In this document: one piece after another, positions 53,747 through 62,520 of the stretch | How positions within the stretch are numbered: position 1 is the first letter of the stretch | How the letters are laid out: each line of letters starts with the position of its first letter | Assembly: GCF_012290005.1 (NCBI RefSeq) | Contig: NZ_JAAXMS010000009.1 | Coordinates: 220,217 to 284,216 of the forward strand | Reading direction: 5' to 3' | Source of the DNA: Crateriforma spongiae | GTDB lineage: Bacteria > Planctomycetota > Planctomycetia > Pirellulales > Pirellulaceae | DNA length: 64,000 nt | Notes under the pieces: model-generated | Databases searched by the model: none | What the model was told of the DNA's origin: nothing | Seen by the model: only the letters and a program-made list of their open reading frames with translations | Translations under genes and position numbers: made by a program

Positions 53747-54182
53747 TGACCAACTCCTTTTCCGCCTGGGTCGCTGCCTGTCAATTGATCACCGATCAAC
53801 CTTTGCGGTTGATCAATGACCGGACAGAACGTGGTGCCTCACCGATACGCCAACTTGATAGCGGCAACGGTGATTGTGCGACATTCTTAGACCGCCCATG
53901 GACATGAAACAACTGCACCCACAGACAGTAGGGCTCACCCGGTCAATCCACGTCAGGCAATAACCCAGGACGCCGACGGTAGGCTTTCTGACAGGGCGGC
54001 AACGGCGAAACTATCGGGACCAAAACAGAACTTTCCCGATCCAGAGGACACTCTGGCAATTTCAGCCCGAAGGATCGGGACGCTGCAAAACACTGCACCC
54101 CGCACCACCCCAGAACTACCACCGTGCGATGGGGCTGTCTTGTGTACGCCCCGCATCGCTCGGCCAGCAGGATTTAATGGTC
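53747..54182. other. Intergenic region, about 435 bases
   Basis: Upstream of the flavodoxin-like gene and downstream of the dihydroorotate dehydrogenase-like gene, both on the minus strand. It contains nested TTGATC inverted repeats at 53784-53817. No coding frame or RNA gene was recognised in the rest. Confidence 0.5.
53784..53817 (-). promoter_or_regulatory. Nested TTGATC/GATCAA inverted repeats upstream of the flavodoxin-like gene
   Basis: GATCAACC (53794-53801) pairs with GGTTGATC (53807-53814) across a TTTGC loop. An outer ATTGATC (53784-53790) matches GATCAAT (53811-53817), so alternative pairings exist. The half-site TTGAT resembles FNR-type recognition, but the spacing is not the canonical four bases. 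It lies about 40 bases upstream of the start; an operator is possible. Confidence 0.4.
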
Positions 54183-55244
54183 TTACGCCGAGCCCAACGT
54201 ACCGACATGTCCCCAGCGATCGCCGCTGACGCGTCCGCAATCCTTCGACTTTGGCTCCGCTTCGACCTTCGTGGTTAAAGCCGCGATATATCCCAACCGG
54301 CGTTTTTCCCAGTCGCCGGGGACAGGACGCATCGCCGCCAGTTGCCTCATCCCGGTCACCGAATGCGAATTCATGAACTGGACCAGCCCATCCAGAATGG
54401 TCCGGATCACGCTGGGTCCCTCACGGTAAATTGCGGACGTCACCATCACGGCGTCCGCGCCAGACAACAGTGCCTTGATCGCATCTTCAGTCGATCCAAT
54501 TCCTCCGTTGGCGATCATGGGAATGGACGGACACATCGCATGAACTTGCGTCAGCCTTCGCAACGAATGCACCACCGACCCTTTCTCCGTCAGCCCCCAG
54601 CGACACTGAAAATGCAAATCATCCAGACACAAATCCATGTCCGGTTCGGGGCCAAACAACACCACACCCTGAACTCCCGACTGGATTCGTCGCGCCAGGT
54701 GGCCCACGCTGGTGAATAGCGGCGGCAACTTTGCAAAGACCGGAATATCGACGACGCTATCAATCGCGGCGACCGACTGACAAATTTCATCCTCAATCGC
54801 TGCGGCACTCTCGTAGCCATCGAAATCGGCAATTGTCAAATTCAGTTCGATCGCGTGCGCCCCGGTGTCTTCCAATTCCCTGGCGAAATCGACCCAGACT
54901 TCACTTCGTGATCCGTTCAAACTGGCGATCACTGGAATCGTGGACTGAACACTCGCACGGTTGACGAATGACAAGTACGTCTCGGCATCGTGCCATTGAA
55001 GATCAAAATCGTGCTTGGCGGCACGCTCGCGAAGCGGTCGTTCCCCCACAACCGGCTCACGTCGATTGCGTTGATTCCATAACGCGACCTGTTCCTCGAA
55101 CAGCGACGGCAAGACAATCGCACCCGCTCCAGCCGACTCAATCGCCAAGCGGACATTTTCCTTCGCCGTCAGCGGGCAAGCTCCCACAATCACCGGACTT
55201 GGCAAAACCAATCCGCCAAGCCTCGTCTCAAGATTCAATGACAT
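54183..55244 (-). CDS. Dihydroorotate dehydrogenase-like flavoprotein
   Basis: 353 residues from the ATG at 55244, which has GGGAGGAT seven bases upstream; the longer frame to 55361 is not used. The TIM-barrel FMN fold is visible: LETRLGGLVLPSPVIVGACPLTA, PVIASLNGSRSEVWVDFARELEDTGAHAIELNLT, DIPVFAKLPPLFTS, PMIANGGIGSTEDAIKALLSGADAVMVTSA. It matches the PyrD-like paralogue group rather than the canonical pyrimidine enzyme, since the usual catalytic loop is not obvious. No pyrimidine genes are adjacent. The reaction is therefore uncertain. Confidence 0.88.
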   Translation of the reverse strand: MSLNLETRLGGLVLPSPVIVGACPLTAKENVRLAIESAGAGAIVLPSLFEEQVALWNQRNRREPVVGERPLRERAAKHDFDLQWHDAETYLSFVNRASVQSTIPVIASLNGSRSEVWVDFARELEDTGAHAIELNLTIADFDGYESAAAIEDEICQSVAAIDSVVDIPVFAKLPPLFTSVGHLARRIQSGVQGVVLFGPEPDMDLCLDDLHFQCRWGLTEKGSVVHSLRRLTQVHAMCPSIPMIANGGIGSTEDAIKALLSGADAVMVTSAIYREGPSVIRTILDGLVQFMNSHSVTGMRQLAAMRPVPGDWEKRRLGYIAALTTKVEAEPKSKDCGRVSGDRWGHVGTLGSA

Positions 55245-55923
55245 CACTCGATCCTCCCACCAGCCGTTATTGGACGTTACACCCTGCCAAGCCTCGCACC
55301 CCCTTGCCAGATCGCGTCCCACACGCACCACCACCGACGCTGTGACGAATCCCCGATCCAATGACCCGCGTTTTTAGTAGTGCCAAATCACCTCGCCCGC
55401 GCAACTCGACACCAACCAGAAAAGCAAGACAGTACTCCGACCCATCTCTTGTTTTACCGCTGGCCAGATGGCCCGACAAATGTTTTGCGCATCGTTTCAA
55501 CGCATCACCGATTCATGCGTCTCTCGTCCGCGACAATCCACCACGGCTCATCTTTAGTACCAAACACCCTCGTTCTTCACGCAGACTTGCTCAATCAGAT
55601 GATTCGATCGAAACCAGCGTTTGTTTCCTGTCGCCGGTCAGGTCGACCTCGGAATAACGCAAGCGGATTCGCCAGAACGATCGACGGTGATCCGGATCCA
55701 CCGATCACCACTGGCGCCGCCTGCACCTGCCGCCTTACAGCTGCCTTTCGGCTACCACCCGAAGCGGCTGATGTTTATCACCGGGCAACAATGCCTTCGA
55801 AACCGCCCGGCGACTTTCCGGACGCCCTACGGGATCAATCCAGCTGATGCCACAAGCATGACTTAAGAAACGCACCAGCCTGCGAAAACGACAATACAGT
55901 CACCCCGATGAAACCGAACCCAG
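55245..55923. other. Non-coding or degraded stretch, about 680 bases
   Basis: Marks the change from dense coding DNA to the sparse accessory block. Several overlapping frames exist on both strands, but none has a domain, a ribosome-binding site and plausible composition together. Decayed genes may be present. Confidence 0.5.
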
Positions 55924-56646
55924 TCAAACGGGATCAACGCTACCTGATACCGAAGCATTCGTTTTCACAAACCGCAGCACTGGTATCCCCTCATAAAACA
56001 CCTCTCCCTCGCAACGCATTCCGCACTTGCGAACGACACCGATGGAGGATGCGTTGGCCGGCATGACCATCGCAATGATCTGGTTCAGTTGGAGGATACG
56101 AAAACCAAAATCCAAGCACGCGGCGCAAGCTTCTGTCGCGAATCCCCGTCCCCAAAATTCAGGCTTCAAGCGATAGCCGACATCCACTTCGTGAAGGTCT
56201 GGCAAGTATTTCAATCCGCAAAAGCCGATCACCTTTCCACTTTGCTTTTGCACACAAGCCCAGCGGCCAAACCCATATCGCTCAAAGTCCGTGTAGCACT
56301 CAATCGCCTCAGCGGCCTGTTTCAGTGACGACAACAACGGCTCTCCCGTGAACTTCATCACCTCCGGGTCGCTGTTCAACCGAAAAAAGGCTTCTGCATC
56401 ACCCAAATCGAAAGCGCGATGCGTTAATCGCGGCGTTTGCGGTCCTTCTCGATACACGACAACAGACTCCAATCGCAAAACCCCATCACGAATATCGACC
56501 TCGGTGTTTCGCGGAATACCTGGAAAGCTTGCGCCAGAAAATAAGGCCTTGACCGCGAAAACGCGGACCGATGATCTATCGCCCCCCCTACACAAGACCT
56601 CCCATCGCGTGAAAGGTTCAGGCTTATCTCCGCATGAGCTAACCAT
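55924..56646 (-). CDS. GNAT-family N-acetyltransferase
   Basis: 240 residues if translation begins at the ATG at 56646, whose ATGGTTAG overlaps the stop of the cytosine deaminase gene. The GNAT domain covers about 75-240: TPRLTHRAFDLGDAEAFFRLNSDPEVMKF, the acetyl-CoA loop FWGRGFATEA, and ANASSIGVVRKCGMRCEGE. This is the RimJ/RimL-like small-molecule or protein acetyltransferase group. The first 70 residues have no family counterpart, so a start further inside is possible. A longer frame to 56694 exists but overlaps its neighbour more. Confidence 0.8.
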   Translation of the reverse strand: MVSSCGDKPEPFTRWEVLCRGGDRSSVRVFAVKALFSGASFPGIPRNTEVDIRDGVLRLESVVVYREGPQTPRLTHRAFDLGDAEAFFRLNSDPEVMKFTGEPLLSSLKQAAEAIECYTDFERYGFGRWACVQKQSGKVIGFCGLKYLPDLHEVDVGYRLKPEFWGRGFATEACAACLDFGFRILQLNQIIAMVMPANASSIGVVRKCGMRCEGEVFYEGIPVLRFVKTNASVSGSVDPV

Positions 56647-57088
56647 CACCAACTTCGCCGATGTCTTCGTTCCATAAAGCAGGACGATTCGCAATGAACT
56701 GACGCATCATGCGGACGCACTCGGGATCATCAACGATTGTCAAATCGACGCCTCGCGATCGAACATACGACTCCGGCCCCTGAAACGTCAAATTTTCACC
56801 GATCACGATCTTCGGAATCCTATACAACAGAGCCGCGCCACTGCACATGTCACATGGCGACAACGTTGAATACAGGATCGCTTTGGCATACTGATCCGCC
56901 GTCAACCGCCCCGCATTCTCCAAGCAATCCATCTCCGCGTGACGAATCGCGCTGCCATCTTGCACCCTGCGATTGCGACCACGTCCGACAATCTCTCCGT
57001 CGATCACCAGAACAGAACCTATCGGTATTCCGCCTTCACGGGCACCTTGCTCGGCCTCTCGGATTGCCTCTTTCAAAAACGCGTCCAT
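56639..57088 (-). CDS. Yeast-type cytosine deaminase (nucleoside/cytosine deaminase family)
   Basis: 149 residues from the ATG at 57088, with GAGGAG about seven bases upstream. The zinc site is HAEMDCLENAG (HAE) and TLSPCDMCSGA (PCxxC). Several features follow fungal Fcy1 cytosine deaminase rather than TadA: the LYSTLSPCDMCSGA-RIPKIVIGEN block and the C-terminal RPALWNEDIGE, which resembles the C-terminal lid of Fcy1. It should convert cytosine to uracil in the cytosol. Bacteria more often use the unrelated CodA. It precedes and overlaps the GNAT gene. Confidence 0.88.
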   Translation of the reverse strand: MDAFLKEAIREAEQGAREGGIPIGSVLVIDGEIVGRGRNRRVQDGSAIRHAEMDCLENAGRLTADQYAKAILYSTLSPCDMCSGAALLYRIPKIVIGENLTFQGPESYVRSRGVDLTIVDDPECVRMMRQFIANRPALWNEDIGEVGDG

Positions 57089-57162
57089 GCCATACTCCTC
57101 GACGCTCGAGAAAGGAATTCATTGTACCGTGTCGCCGACGCCTGACAGCAAGCTGCGTGCGC

Positions 57163-57198
57163 TGATCTCAGTGCCTGCTTTGATCTCAGTGCCTGACT
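57163..57198. repeat. Tandem 18-bp repeat
   Basis: TGATCTCAGTGCCTGCTT at 57163-57180 is followed by TGATCTCAGTGCCTGACT at 57181-57198. It lies between a small membrane protein gene and the cytosine deaminase gene. Role unknown. Confidence 0.8.
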
Positions 57199-57234
57199 TG
57201 CTGGTCGGACCACTTGTGTCCACAAGCCACCCCA

Positions 57235-57615
57235 TCACATCCCACGCCAAACTTGTCGATGGGCGACAAAGATCAAACCCAAAGCACTATTCACAGGTGG
57301 ATACACCAGCGATGCAATCATCAACTGCCCCGGTGAAACCGGCGCAAATGCGCCGGCAGCAATCATCACCACTACGATTGCGAACATGCCTCCGAATAGC
57401 AATCCGTAGACCATGTTCTGGACCTGGAGAATGACGACGGAAATCATCAATACCAATGGACCTACAAAGAGCGTGGCGGCAAATTCGCCAGCGCAATTGA
57501 CCAAGAAAAAATAGGCCGCACTCAAGTTCACCAAGAGGAATAGCGTGCGAAGGTTGAAATGCAGCAACGAACTGAAACCCGTGCGACGTTCATTGGGAAT
57601 CGAACTACTGCACAT
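57235..57615 (-). CDS. Small membrane protein, unknown function
   Basis: 126 residues from the ATG at 57615; a GTG at 57621 is an alternative. Four hydrophobic segments are visible: FNLRTLFLLVNLSAAYFFLV, FAATLFVGPLVLMISVVIL, YGLLFGGMFAIVVVMIAAGAF and a C-terminal one. The leading F-x-LRTL-x-LV pattern before the first helix is common in planctomycete membrane proteins of unknown function. It is not homologous to any transporter known to me. Confidence 0.65.
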   Translation of the reverse strand: MCSSSIPNERRTGFSSLLHFNLRTLFLLVNLSAAYFFLVNCAGEFAATLFVGPLVLMISVVILQVQNMVYGLLFGGMFAIVVVMIAAGAFAPVSPGQLMIASLVYPPVNSALGLIFVAHRQVWRGM

Positions 57616-57763
57616 TGTCACAAATGCCGTCAGAATCCTGAAACCACCGAAAAACCAACCCTAACTTGCCCGCAACAAAGCACCCAAGGCCAATACCGGG
57701 ACTCTCAACTGTTGCCCAGTGCCGGCGTCCGGCATGCGACCCGTGTGTCGAAAGCTTGCATCT

Positions 57764-58171
57764 TCACGGTAGCCCCGCGCGAAACCGGTCGCGTTCTTGC
57801 GCCAACTTCTTTCGCGACGCATTGCCAATCCATCCAGCAAGTGCAGGCTCACCGAACAGATGGAACCAAATGGTACCAAGCGAAACGAACACCAATGCAT
57901 GGATACCAAAGACCCATCCGTTTGTATCAGGCGTCACTTCGAATTGCAGCAATGAGAGAAAGCAGCCTATAGCTGTAAGGGTTGACAGCAAACTTGCACG
58001 CGCGGAGTTGCGAAGCCGTATACGCCGATGACAGGTCGGGCATCGAGAAAGCGGAAGAACAAGTCGAAGACGGTTCAGGGCGCCGTTGCATACGGGACAT
58101 CGCGTTCCCGCATCACGCTCACTTGAGACCAGTGACGCTGAAGGAGCCGAGTATGGATTCGGGGTGGACAT
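57764..58171 (-). CDS. Zinc-ribbon membrane protein, unknown function
   Basis: 135 residues from the ATG at 58171. The N-terminus MSTPNPYSAPSA has the NPYxAP motif typical of many small planctomycete membrane proteins. A zinc ribbon follows (CPVCNGALNRLRLVLPLSRCPTC, quoted from 32 on in part), then two hydrophobic segments (SLLSTLTAIGCFLSLLQF and WVFGIHALVFVSLGTIWFHLF). The longer frame to 58273 has no good start signal. Function unknown. Confidence 0.65.
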   Translation of the reverse strand: MSTPNPYSAPSASLVSSERDAGTRCPVCNGALNRLRLVLPLSRCPTCHRRIRLRNSARASLLSTLTAIGCFLSLLQFEVTPDTNGWVFGIHALVFVSLGTIWFHLFGEPALAGWIGNASRKKLAQERDRFRAGLP

Positions 58172-58642
58172 TGCGTGCCGAAGAATGAACTCTAGTTGGG
58201 AACGGCCGTCACAGCGATGGTGCGTATCCGAGCGATAACGCGGAAGAGCGGGAGTCTGTACCCGATGTTGCAACCAATTGCTTGTCGTCCAGCCAAACGC
58301 CGGAATTGCGTTGCATTGTAGGCACTTTATCTTCTTCGCGCCCCATTCGCTGAATCATTCCAGAGACCAGCATTTCGCATCCTGGATCATGAAGCCCCCA
58401 CCGCGTCGCTAATCGAAATGAAGACCGGAAGCCCCAAACTGCTGCTCTACGTACGCGCAAATGCAGGTTGCTGGTCCTCGCAAGGGGACCAATCAATGGT
58501 TTCCCCGTCTTCGTGTGCTGCATCGGCATTTTCCTACGAACACAACCTCCGCAAGAGTCGCTGGCCCGCCAAACCAATGACTGACTCTCCATAGCTACGA
58601 CAACAACCTCTGCAACAACGGTCCTTACGGTGGGGCCTCAAT
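58172..58642. other. Gap of about 470 bases without a supported gene
   Basis: Lies between two minus-strand small genes. A 127-codon minus-strand frame (58209-58592) exists, but its composition is not protein-like. Nothing else was recognised. Confidence 0.45.
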
Positions 58643-59113
58643 TCAGTCGTTCAGAGAATGTCCCGTCGCTGCATCCACGGATGCAGCGGGTTGTTTCAAT
58701 ATCGGACTCTCGGCCGGAAACTTCACGAGCAAATACTGCTTTGACTTCGTCCCCAACACTCTGATATCAGTCGATACCGGATCAAAACCATCGAGCTCGA
58801 ACTTCAGTTTGTGGTTTCCTTCCGGCAGAACAAACACCGGTTTGACGTCCCACACTCCGGCCATTGCGTGACCAACGAAACCACCATCGATCGTGATTCG
58901 GATCGGGCGGACATCCGCAGCGGGAACAATGGCGTTGCCAACGCGCACCATCGACCTTTGACCACCGTCGAATTCACGTACCCCTTGTTGCGAGTGAGGC
59001 GTGATGAAGACGATGTGGAGAGTCGAATGTCCAGATGGCACCGAATCATCAGCGAGCCCTGCGGTTGGTGCCAACGCAAACAATGAAACCCAGGCAATCA
59101 ATAGACGAGCCAT
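58643..59113 (-). CDS. Secreted PEGA-like protein, unknown function
   Basis: 156 residues from the ATG at 59113, with CCGGAG seven bases upstream. A signal peptide is visible (RLLIAWVSLFALAPTAGLA). The mature part resembles PEGA-type beta domains: PIRITIDGGFVGHAMAG followed by FVLPEGNHKLKFELDGFDP. PEGA domains occur on surface proteins and may pack against partner domains. No enzymatic residues seen. Confidence 0.68.
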   Translation of the reverse strand: MARLLIAWVSLFALAPTAGLADDSVPSGHSTLHIVFITPHSQQGVREFDGGQRSMVRVGNAIVPAADVRPIRITIDGGFVGHAMAGVWDVKPVFVLPEGNHKLKFELDGFDPVSTDIRVLGTKSKQYLLVKFPAESPILKQPAASVDAATGHSLND

Positions 59114-59206
59114 AGCAACTCCGGTTGTTGTTCCGAGTAAAAGTAACTTCTCGGGGGTAGATGACAGTCGCAACCGAACACAAACAGATCGAATTGCGGT
59201 GCGATA

Positions 59207-59503
59207 TCATGCCCGATGCCATGTTAGCGGTTTGGAATCCGTTCGGACGATCACGCCCTTTGCTTCGAGATCAAGCTGTACGGTCTTAGCCCACCAACCA
59301 GACTTCGCACCGCCGGGCCACAGTTCATCCGGAAGATGAGGCAAGATCGCCTTCTGCATCTCCGCCTGAGTCATGCCCGGTGCTTTCGAGGGAAGTACTG
59401 CCAGAAGCACATTCTTCATTGCGTTGTACTTCTCAGCATCAACGTTCTTCGTCTGCCCCGGACAATTCACATTCTCGATCTGAATTTTGTCAGAACTGGG
59501 CAT
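59207..59503 (-). CDS. DUF6958-family protein
   Basis: 98 residues from the ATG at 59503; an in-frame TTG lies two codons upstream. The whole protein follows the family pattern as I recall it: IENVNCPGQTKNVDAEKYNAM, LPSKAPGMTQAEMQKAILPHLP, PGGAKSGWWAKTVQLDLEAKGVI and the final KPLTWHR. It looks like a small winged-helix-type fold. Function unknown; members are scattered across bacteria in accessory regions. Confidence 0.8.
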   Translation of the reverse strand: MPSSDKIQIENVNCPGQTKNVDAEKYNAMKNVLLAVLPSKAPGMTQAEMQKAILPHLPDELWPGGAKSGWWAKTVQLDLEAKGVIVRTDSKPLTWHRA

Positions 59504-59697
59504 GGGCAAATCGACTTTCGGGCAGTTGGCGTTCGACGCGGGATACGATCATAGAATCGTCTCGACAGGGCTGCTTGCACAAAGGGCCGCAAACGGAAAA
59601 TCTGAGATTATTTGCCGGGTGAACGAACTCCCCAACTGACCTCATTGCCATCCGAGTCTCCGCTGCGAGAGACTGCACACCAGAAGAAACACGCCTC

Positions 59698-59877
59698 TCA
59701 TCGATTGCTCTCGCTGGCGATGCTTGCTTCTTCGTCGCTGGACAGTTCGCCACTGCGAGAACACGGTGGCATACTGAAGTAGGCCCAAGAAGCAAGCAAG
59801 GACCAAACAACGATCATGGGTGTAAATGTGCGGTAAAAAATCACAACTCCCTTTCGCCCTGCAACGTTGTTTGGCAT
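59698..59877 (-). pseudogene. Small membrane-protein frame without a normal start codon
   Basis: Read on the minus strand, an open frame runs from the stop TGA at 59700-59698 back to an in-frame TAA at 59994-59992. It encodes two hydrophobic helices (TIYLALVGVAVVFSCLASIA and FTPMIVVWSLLASWAYFSM) and a Ser/Glu-rich tail. The first helix has no ATG, GTG or TTG before it; the first ATG is at 59877, after that helix. Either a 59-residue protein with one helix is made, a rare start (ATC/ACG) is used, or the gene is decayed at its 5' end. Confidence 0.4.
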
Positions 59878-60054
59878 GAACGACTCAGCAACCGCGATCG
59901 ACGCTAGACACGAAAAAACGACGGCAACGCCGACGAGCGCTAAATAGATTGTGCGTGCGTTAGCACGGATCGAACAGGCTGGACCATGCGTTTAGTCGTT
60001 TTGGTAGATACCATCGCTATCTTCCGGAACAACGTAAGGCACCACCAATTCAAG

Positions 60055-60339
60055 TCAGTTGAATTGCCGGGCAAATTGAACGACCGCATTGGCGCTGGCG
60101 GCGTCTCGGTTTAGGGAACGGACGTCGCCAATGAGTTCCGCATCACGAATGTGGTTGCCGTCGCCGGATGCGGAATTGCGTCGAAGGAATACCAGCGGTG
60201 GTTTCGAGAAAGGTCCCACGTCAAAAGAACAGTTGTTGACTCGCGAATGGAACCTCGTGCCTTCGAGATAGAGTTTGAACCGAACATCATCCCAGGACTG
60301 TTTGGGAAATCTAGCTTGCACTTCGAACCATGTGATCAT
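60055..60339 (-). CDS. Hypothetical protein
   Basis: 94 residues from the ATG at 60339, with a weak GGAA just upstream. The sequence is soluble and mixed (RFPKQSWDDVRFKLYLEG, SRVNNCSFDVGPFSKPP), ending VVQFARQFN. No domain is recognised. Composition is protein-like, but there is no independent support. Confidence 0.42.
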   Translation of the reverse strand: MITWFEVQARFPKQSWDDVRFKLYLEGTRFHSRVNNCSFDVGPFSKPPLVFLRRNSASGDGNHIRDAELIGDVRSLNRDAASANAVVQFARQFN

Positions 60340-60463
60340 TGATTCCGACTATCGACAAACGCGACTGGTCGACCAAAAGAAAGACGATGAATAGGGATCG
60401 CCCCCAACGTATGTCCCAGCTTACGGCACTGATAGTCGACGACCGAAGACTGATCACAGTTGC

Positions 60464-61537
60464 CTATTCCAATCCCTGTTGCTTCCCGGCGCTCGGTGCC
60501 GGGACCACGGAGACGAGGACTGCGGTGTCAGGCGCTTTGCCGGAGTAAAAGCTGATGTAGTGGGTGCTTCCGATCACAGTGGCGTTGGCGTTTCCGGCAT
60601 CAAACGTAACCTTGCTTCCCATAGCAATGGGCTCCGAATCCGGCCAATCCTGTGGGTGGTCAAACACTTGCTCGGGATCGACCACGCGTCGTCGCAGTAC
60701 GCCGGCACCACGATGGTAGTAGTAATTGCTCAGAAGACCTGTCTCCTTTTCGAGGATCAAGCTAGGCGTGGAAGCCAACGCGTCGCCGATATTGGTTGGT
60801 TCGCGTTTCCACGTCGCTCCGTAATCCGAAGAGACCATCTGGAATTGTGGCGTGCCCACCTCTGTACGGCCGATGGCAAGAATCCTGCCTTCGCCGAGGT
60901 AAACCGCGGCGGGCTCGGTCGGCCACTGAGTCTTGGGCAACCCTGACTCGACGGTAGTTTGTTTCCAGGTTTTGCCGTTGTCGCTGCTTGTTAGCGTGCC
61001 CCAAGCGTTCGTCGGCTTGCCTCCATAGTCTCCAGCGAACCACAACGCCATGAGACCCACGGTTGGGACGGTGAAGATGTCCGTGATTTGCACGGGGCGG
61101 ACGGCAAGATCCGGCGTCGCCACGAGAGTAAAGGTAACGCCATCGGACGTACGGTAGAGATCGTGCAGACGCTCCTTTCCGACCCGCCGCACCCAAAGCA
61201 GCATCGCCCCTTCAGAATCCAGCCCCTTTCCCACCTCAACATCGCCAAAGCCCGGCGAGTTGGCGACGACCGTTTCCTCTGTCCACGTTTTCCCGCCGTC
61301 TGCAGAGGTTCGCGAGTAAACAGCGCGGGCGTCTTCCCCGATCGAGTGTCGCGAACCGCGGCTGTAGACGCAGACAAGCTTCTTTCCGATCGCCTGAATC
61401 ATCGGCCACGAATTGTAGCCTTTCGCATCCTGGACAACACGCGGCTTCGTGAGCGTTCGCTGAACCGGCGACGCGGTCTGCGAAGGCGCGCCATTCAACA
61501 CGGCGAGAAAAACAATGAGATTTGTGAGTGTGTTCAT
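60464..61537 (-). CDS. Secreted sialidase-like BNR-repeat protein
   Basis: 357 residues from the ATG at 61537; the longer frame to 61636 is not needed. A signal peptide (LTNLIVFLAVLNGAPSQTAS) is present. Asp boxes of the sialidase fold are visible as SADGGKTW, SSDNGKTW and SSDYGATW, and the Arg-containing segment VCVYSRGSRHSIG may be part of the active-site arginine cluster. It is a six-bladed propeller expected to act on extracellular glycans, but true sialidase activity is not shown by sequence alone. Confidence 0.82.
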   Translation of the reverse strand: MNTLTNLIVFLAVLNGAPSQTASPVQRTLTKPRVVQDAKGYNSWPMIQAIGKKLVCVYSRGSRHSIGEDARAVYSRTSADGGKTWTEETVVANSPGFGDVEVGKGLDSEGAMLLWVRRVGKERLHDLYRTSDGVTFTLVATPDLAVRPVQITDIFTVPTVGLMALWFAGDYGGKPTNAWGTLTSSDNGKTWKQTTVESGLPKTQWPTEPAAVYLGEGRILAIGRTEVGTPQFQMVSSDYGATWKREPTNIGDALASTPSLILEKETGLLSNYYYHRGAGVLRRRVVDPEQVFDHPQDWPDSEPIAMGSKVTFDAGNANATVIGSTHYISFYSGKAPDTAVLVSVVPAPSAGKQQGLE

Positions 61538-61651
61538 TTCGTTGGGCAACGTGTCGGATGGTACGCGAAGTCGCACCACCGAAGCGGTCGGTTGCGATCG
61601 ACTCGGCCACCAATATACCGGATCCCACCATCGCATCGTTTCAACCGACGG

Positions 61652-62023
61652 CTAATCAACCGGTCTCGGCAAAACAAGGAAATAGACCGTGGACAGCAGC
61701 GCAAAGCATCCCACCAAAGCACCACACACACAAAGCAAGTAGGCGGGAAGACCGAAGAAAAACACCGCTTCACACCAGGCGATTTCAGTGAATCGCGAGA
61801 AGCGGAAAGTGAGCGTGGCGAAACCGTAGAAGCCAATCGCGAGCCCGAAAAGTCGTATGGAGAGTGAAACAGGTCCAACCGTTGCAGCACAGAATTCCAA
61901 CGCGATGGCAACTGTCGCGATCATCAGCGTGCAAATGCCTAACCGCGTCAGCAATTCAGGATCAGAACCCGTCCAAAAGAACTGAATGCTGAAGCCCGAC
62001 CTTGCACGCTCCATGAGATACAT
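61652..62023 (-). CDS. Small membrane protein, unknown function
   Basis: 123 residues with four hydrophobic segments: LGICTLMIATVAIALEFCAATV, LSIRLFGLAIGFYGFATLTF, CEAVFFFGLPAYLLCVCGAL and GCFALLSTVYFLVLP. ATGs occur at 62023 and 62014. No family recognised. Confidence 0.6.
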   Translation of the reverse strand: MYLMERARSGFSIQFFWTGSDPELLTRLGICTLMIATVAIALEFCAATVGPVSLSIRLFGLAIGFYGFATLTFRFSRFTEIAWCEAVFFFGLPAYLLCVCGALVGCFALLSTVYFLVLPRPVD

Positions 62024-62149
62024 AACAAACTAAATCATCGGGTGGAGTGCGAACAGTTGGCTCATAAAATCTCGGTTGCAAGACTCACTCCATGCGAAAT
62101 CAATAGCAATTTCCCGCCTTAGACAAGCACCGCCCAGTAGACCAAGGAC

Positions 62150-62434
62150 CTATGGGAATTGTGTCCATACCGTGGCGGTCACGACGCCAAGGAAAGCAAC
62201 CATCGGGACCGTGAGAAGTAGCCAACGTTTCCGCGGGCGAAATAGTAGGACCGAAGCGGCGATTAGCGAACAGAGCGTAACCGCAAGCTGCATCGCCAGA
62301 AAAACGAACCCATTTGGCGGAGGTCCAATTCGATTGATTGCAGGCAGAAGCAGAAAAAGTGCAAGCGTCCACGCAACGGATACCGATACCGGAAGATTCG
62401 ATCCAACGCTTTGACACCTCAACAATGCTCTCAT
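62150..62434 (-). CDS. Small membrane protein, unknown function
   Basis: 94 residues from the ATG at 62434. Three hydrophobic segments (VSVAWTLALFLLLPAI, GFVFLAMQLAVTLCSLIAASVLLF, WLLLTVPMVAFLGVVTATVW) separated by a short RPRKR loop. Plausible membrane protein with no known relatives. Confidence 0.55.
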   Translation of the reverse strand: MRALLRCQSVGSNLPVSVSVAWTLALFLLLPAINRIGPPPNGFVFLAMQLAVTLCSLIAASVLLFRPRKRWLLLTVPMVAFLGVVTATVWTQFP

Positions 62435-62520
62435 CGATCTGGAATGCTTACACACGGCTGAAACAGAACTTATTACACAACCGTTCGGCGACCTCCGTTC
62501 ATCGCATGCTCTGCCTAGAA

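Noticed and set aside
58209..58592. 127-codon minus-strand frame
   Set aside because: No domain, no ribosome-binding site, and Arg/Ser/Gly-rich composition unlike the neighbours.
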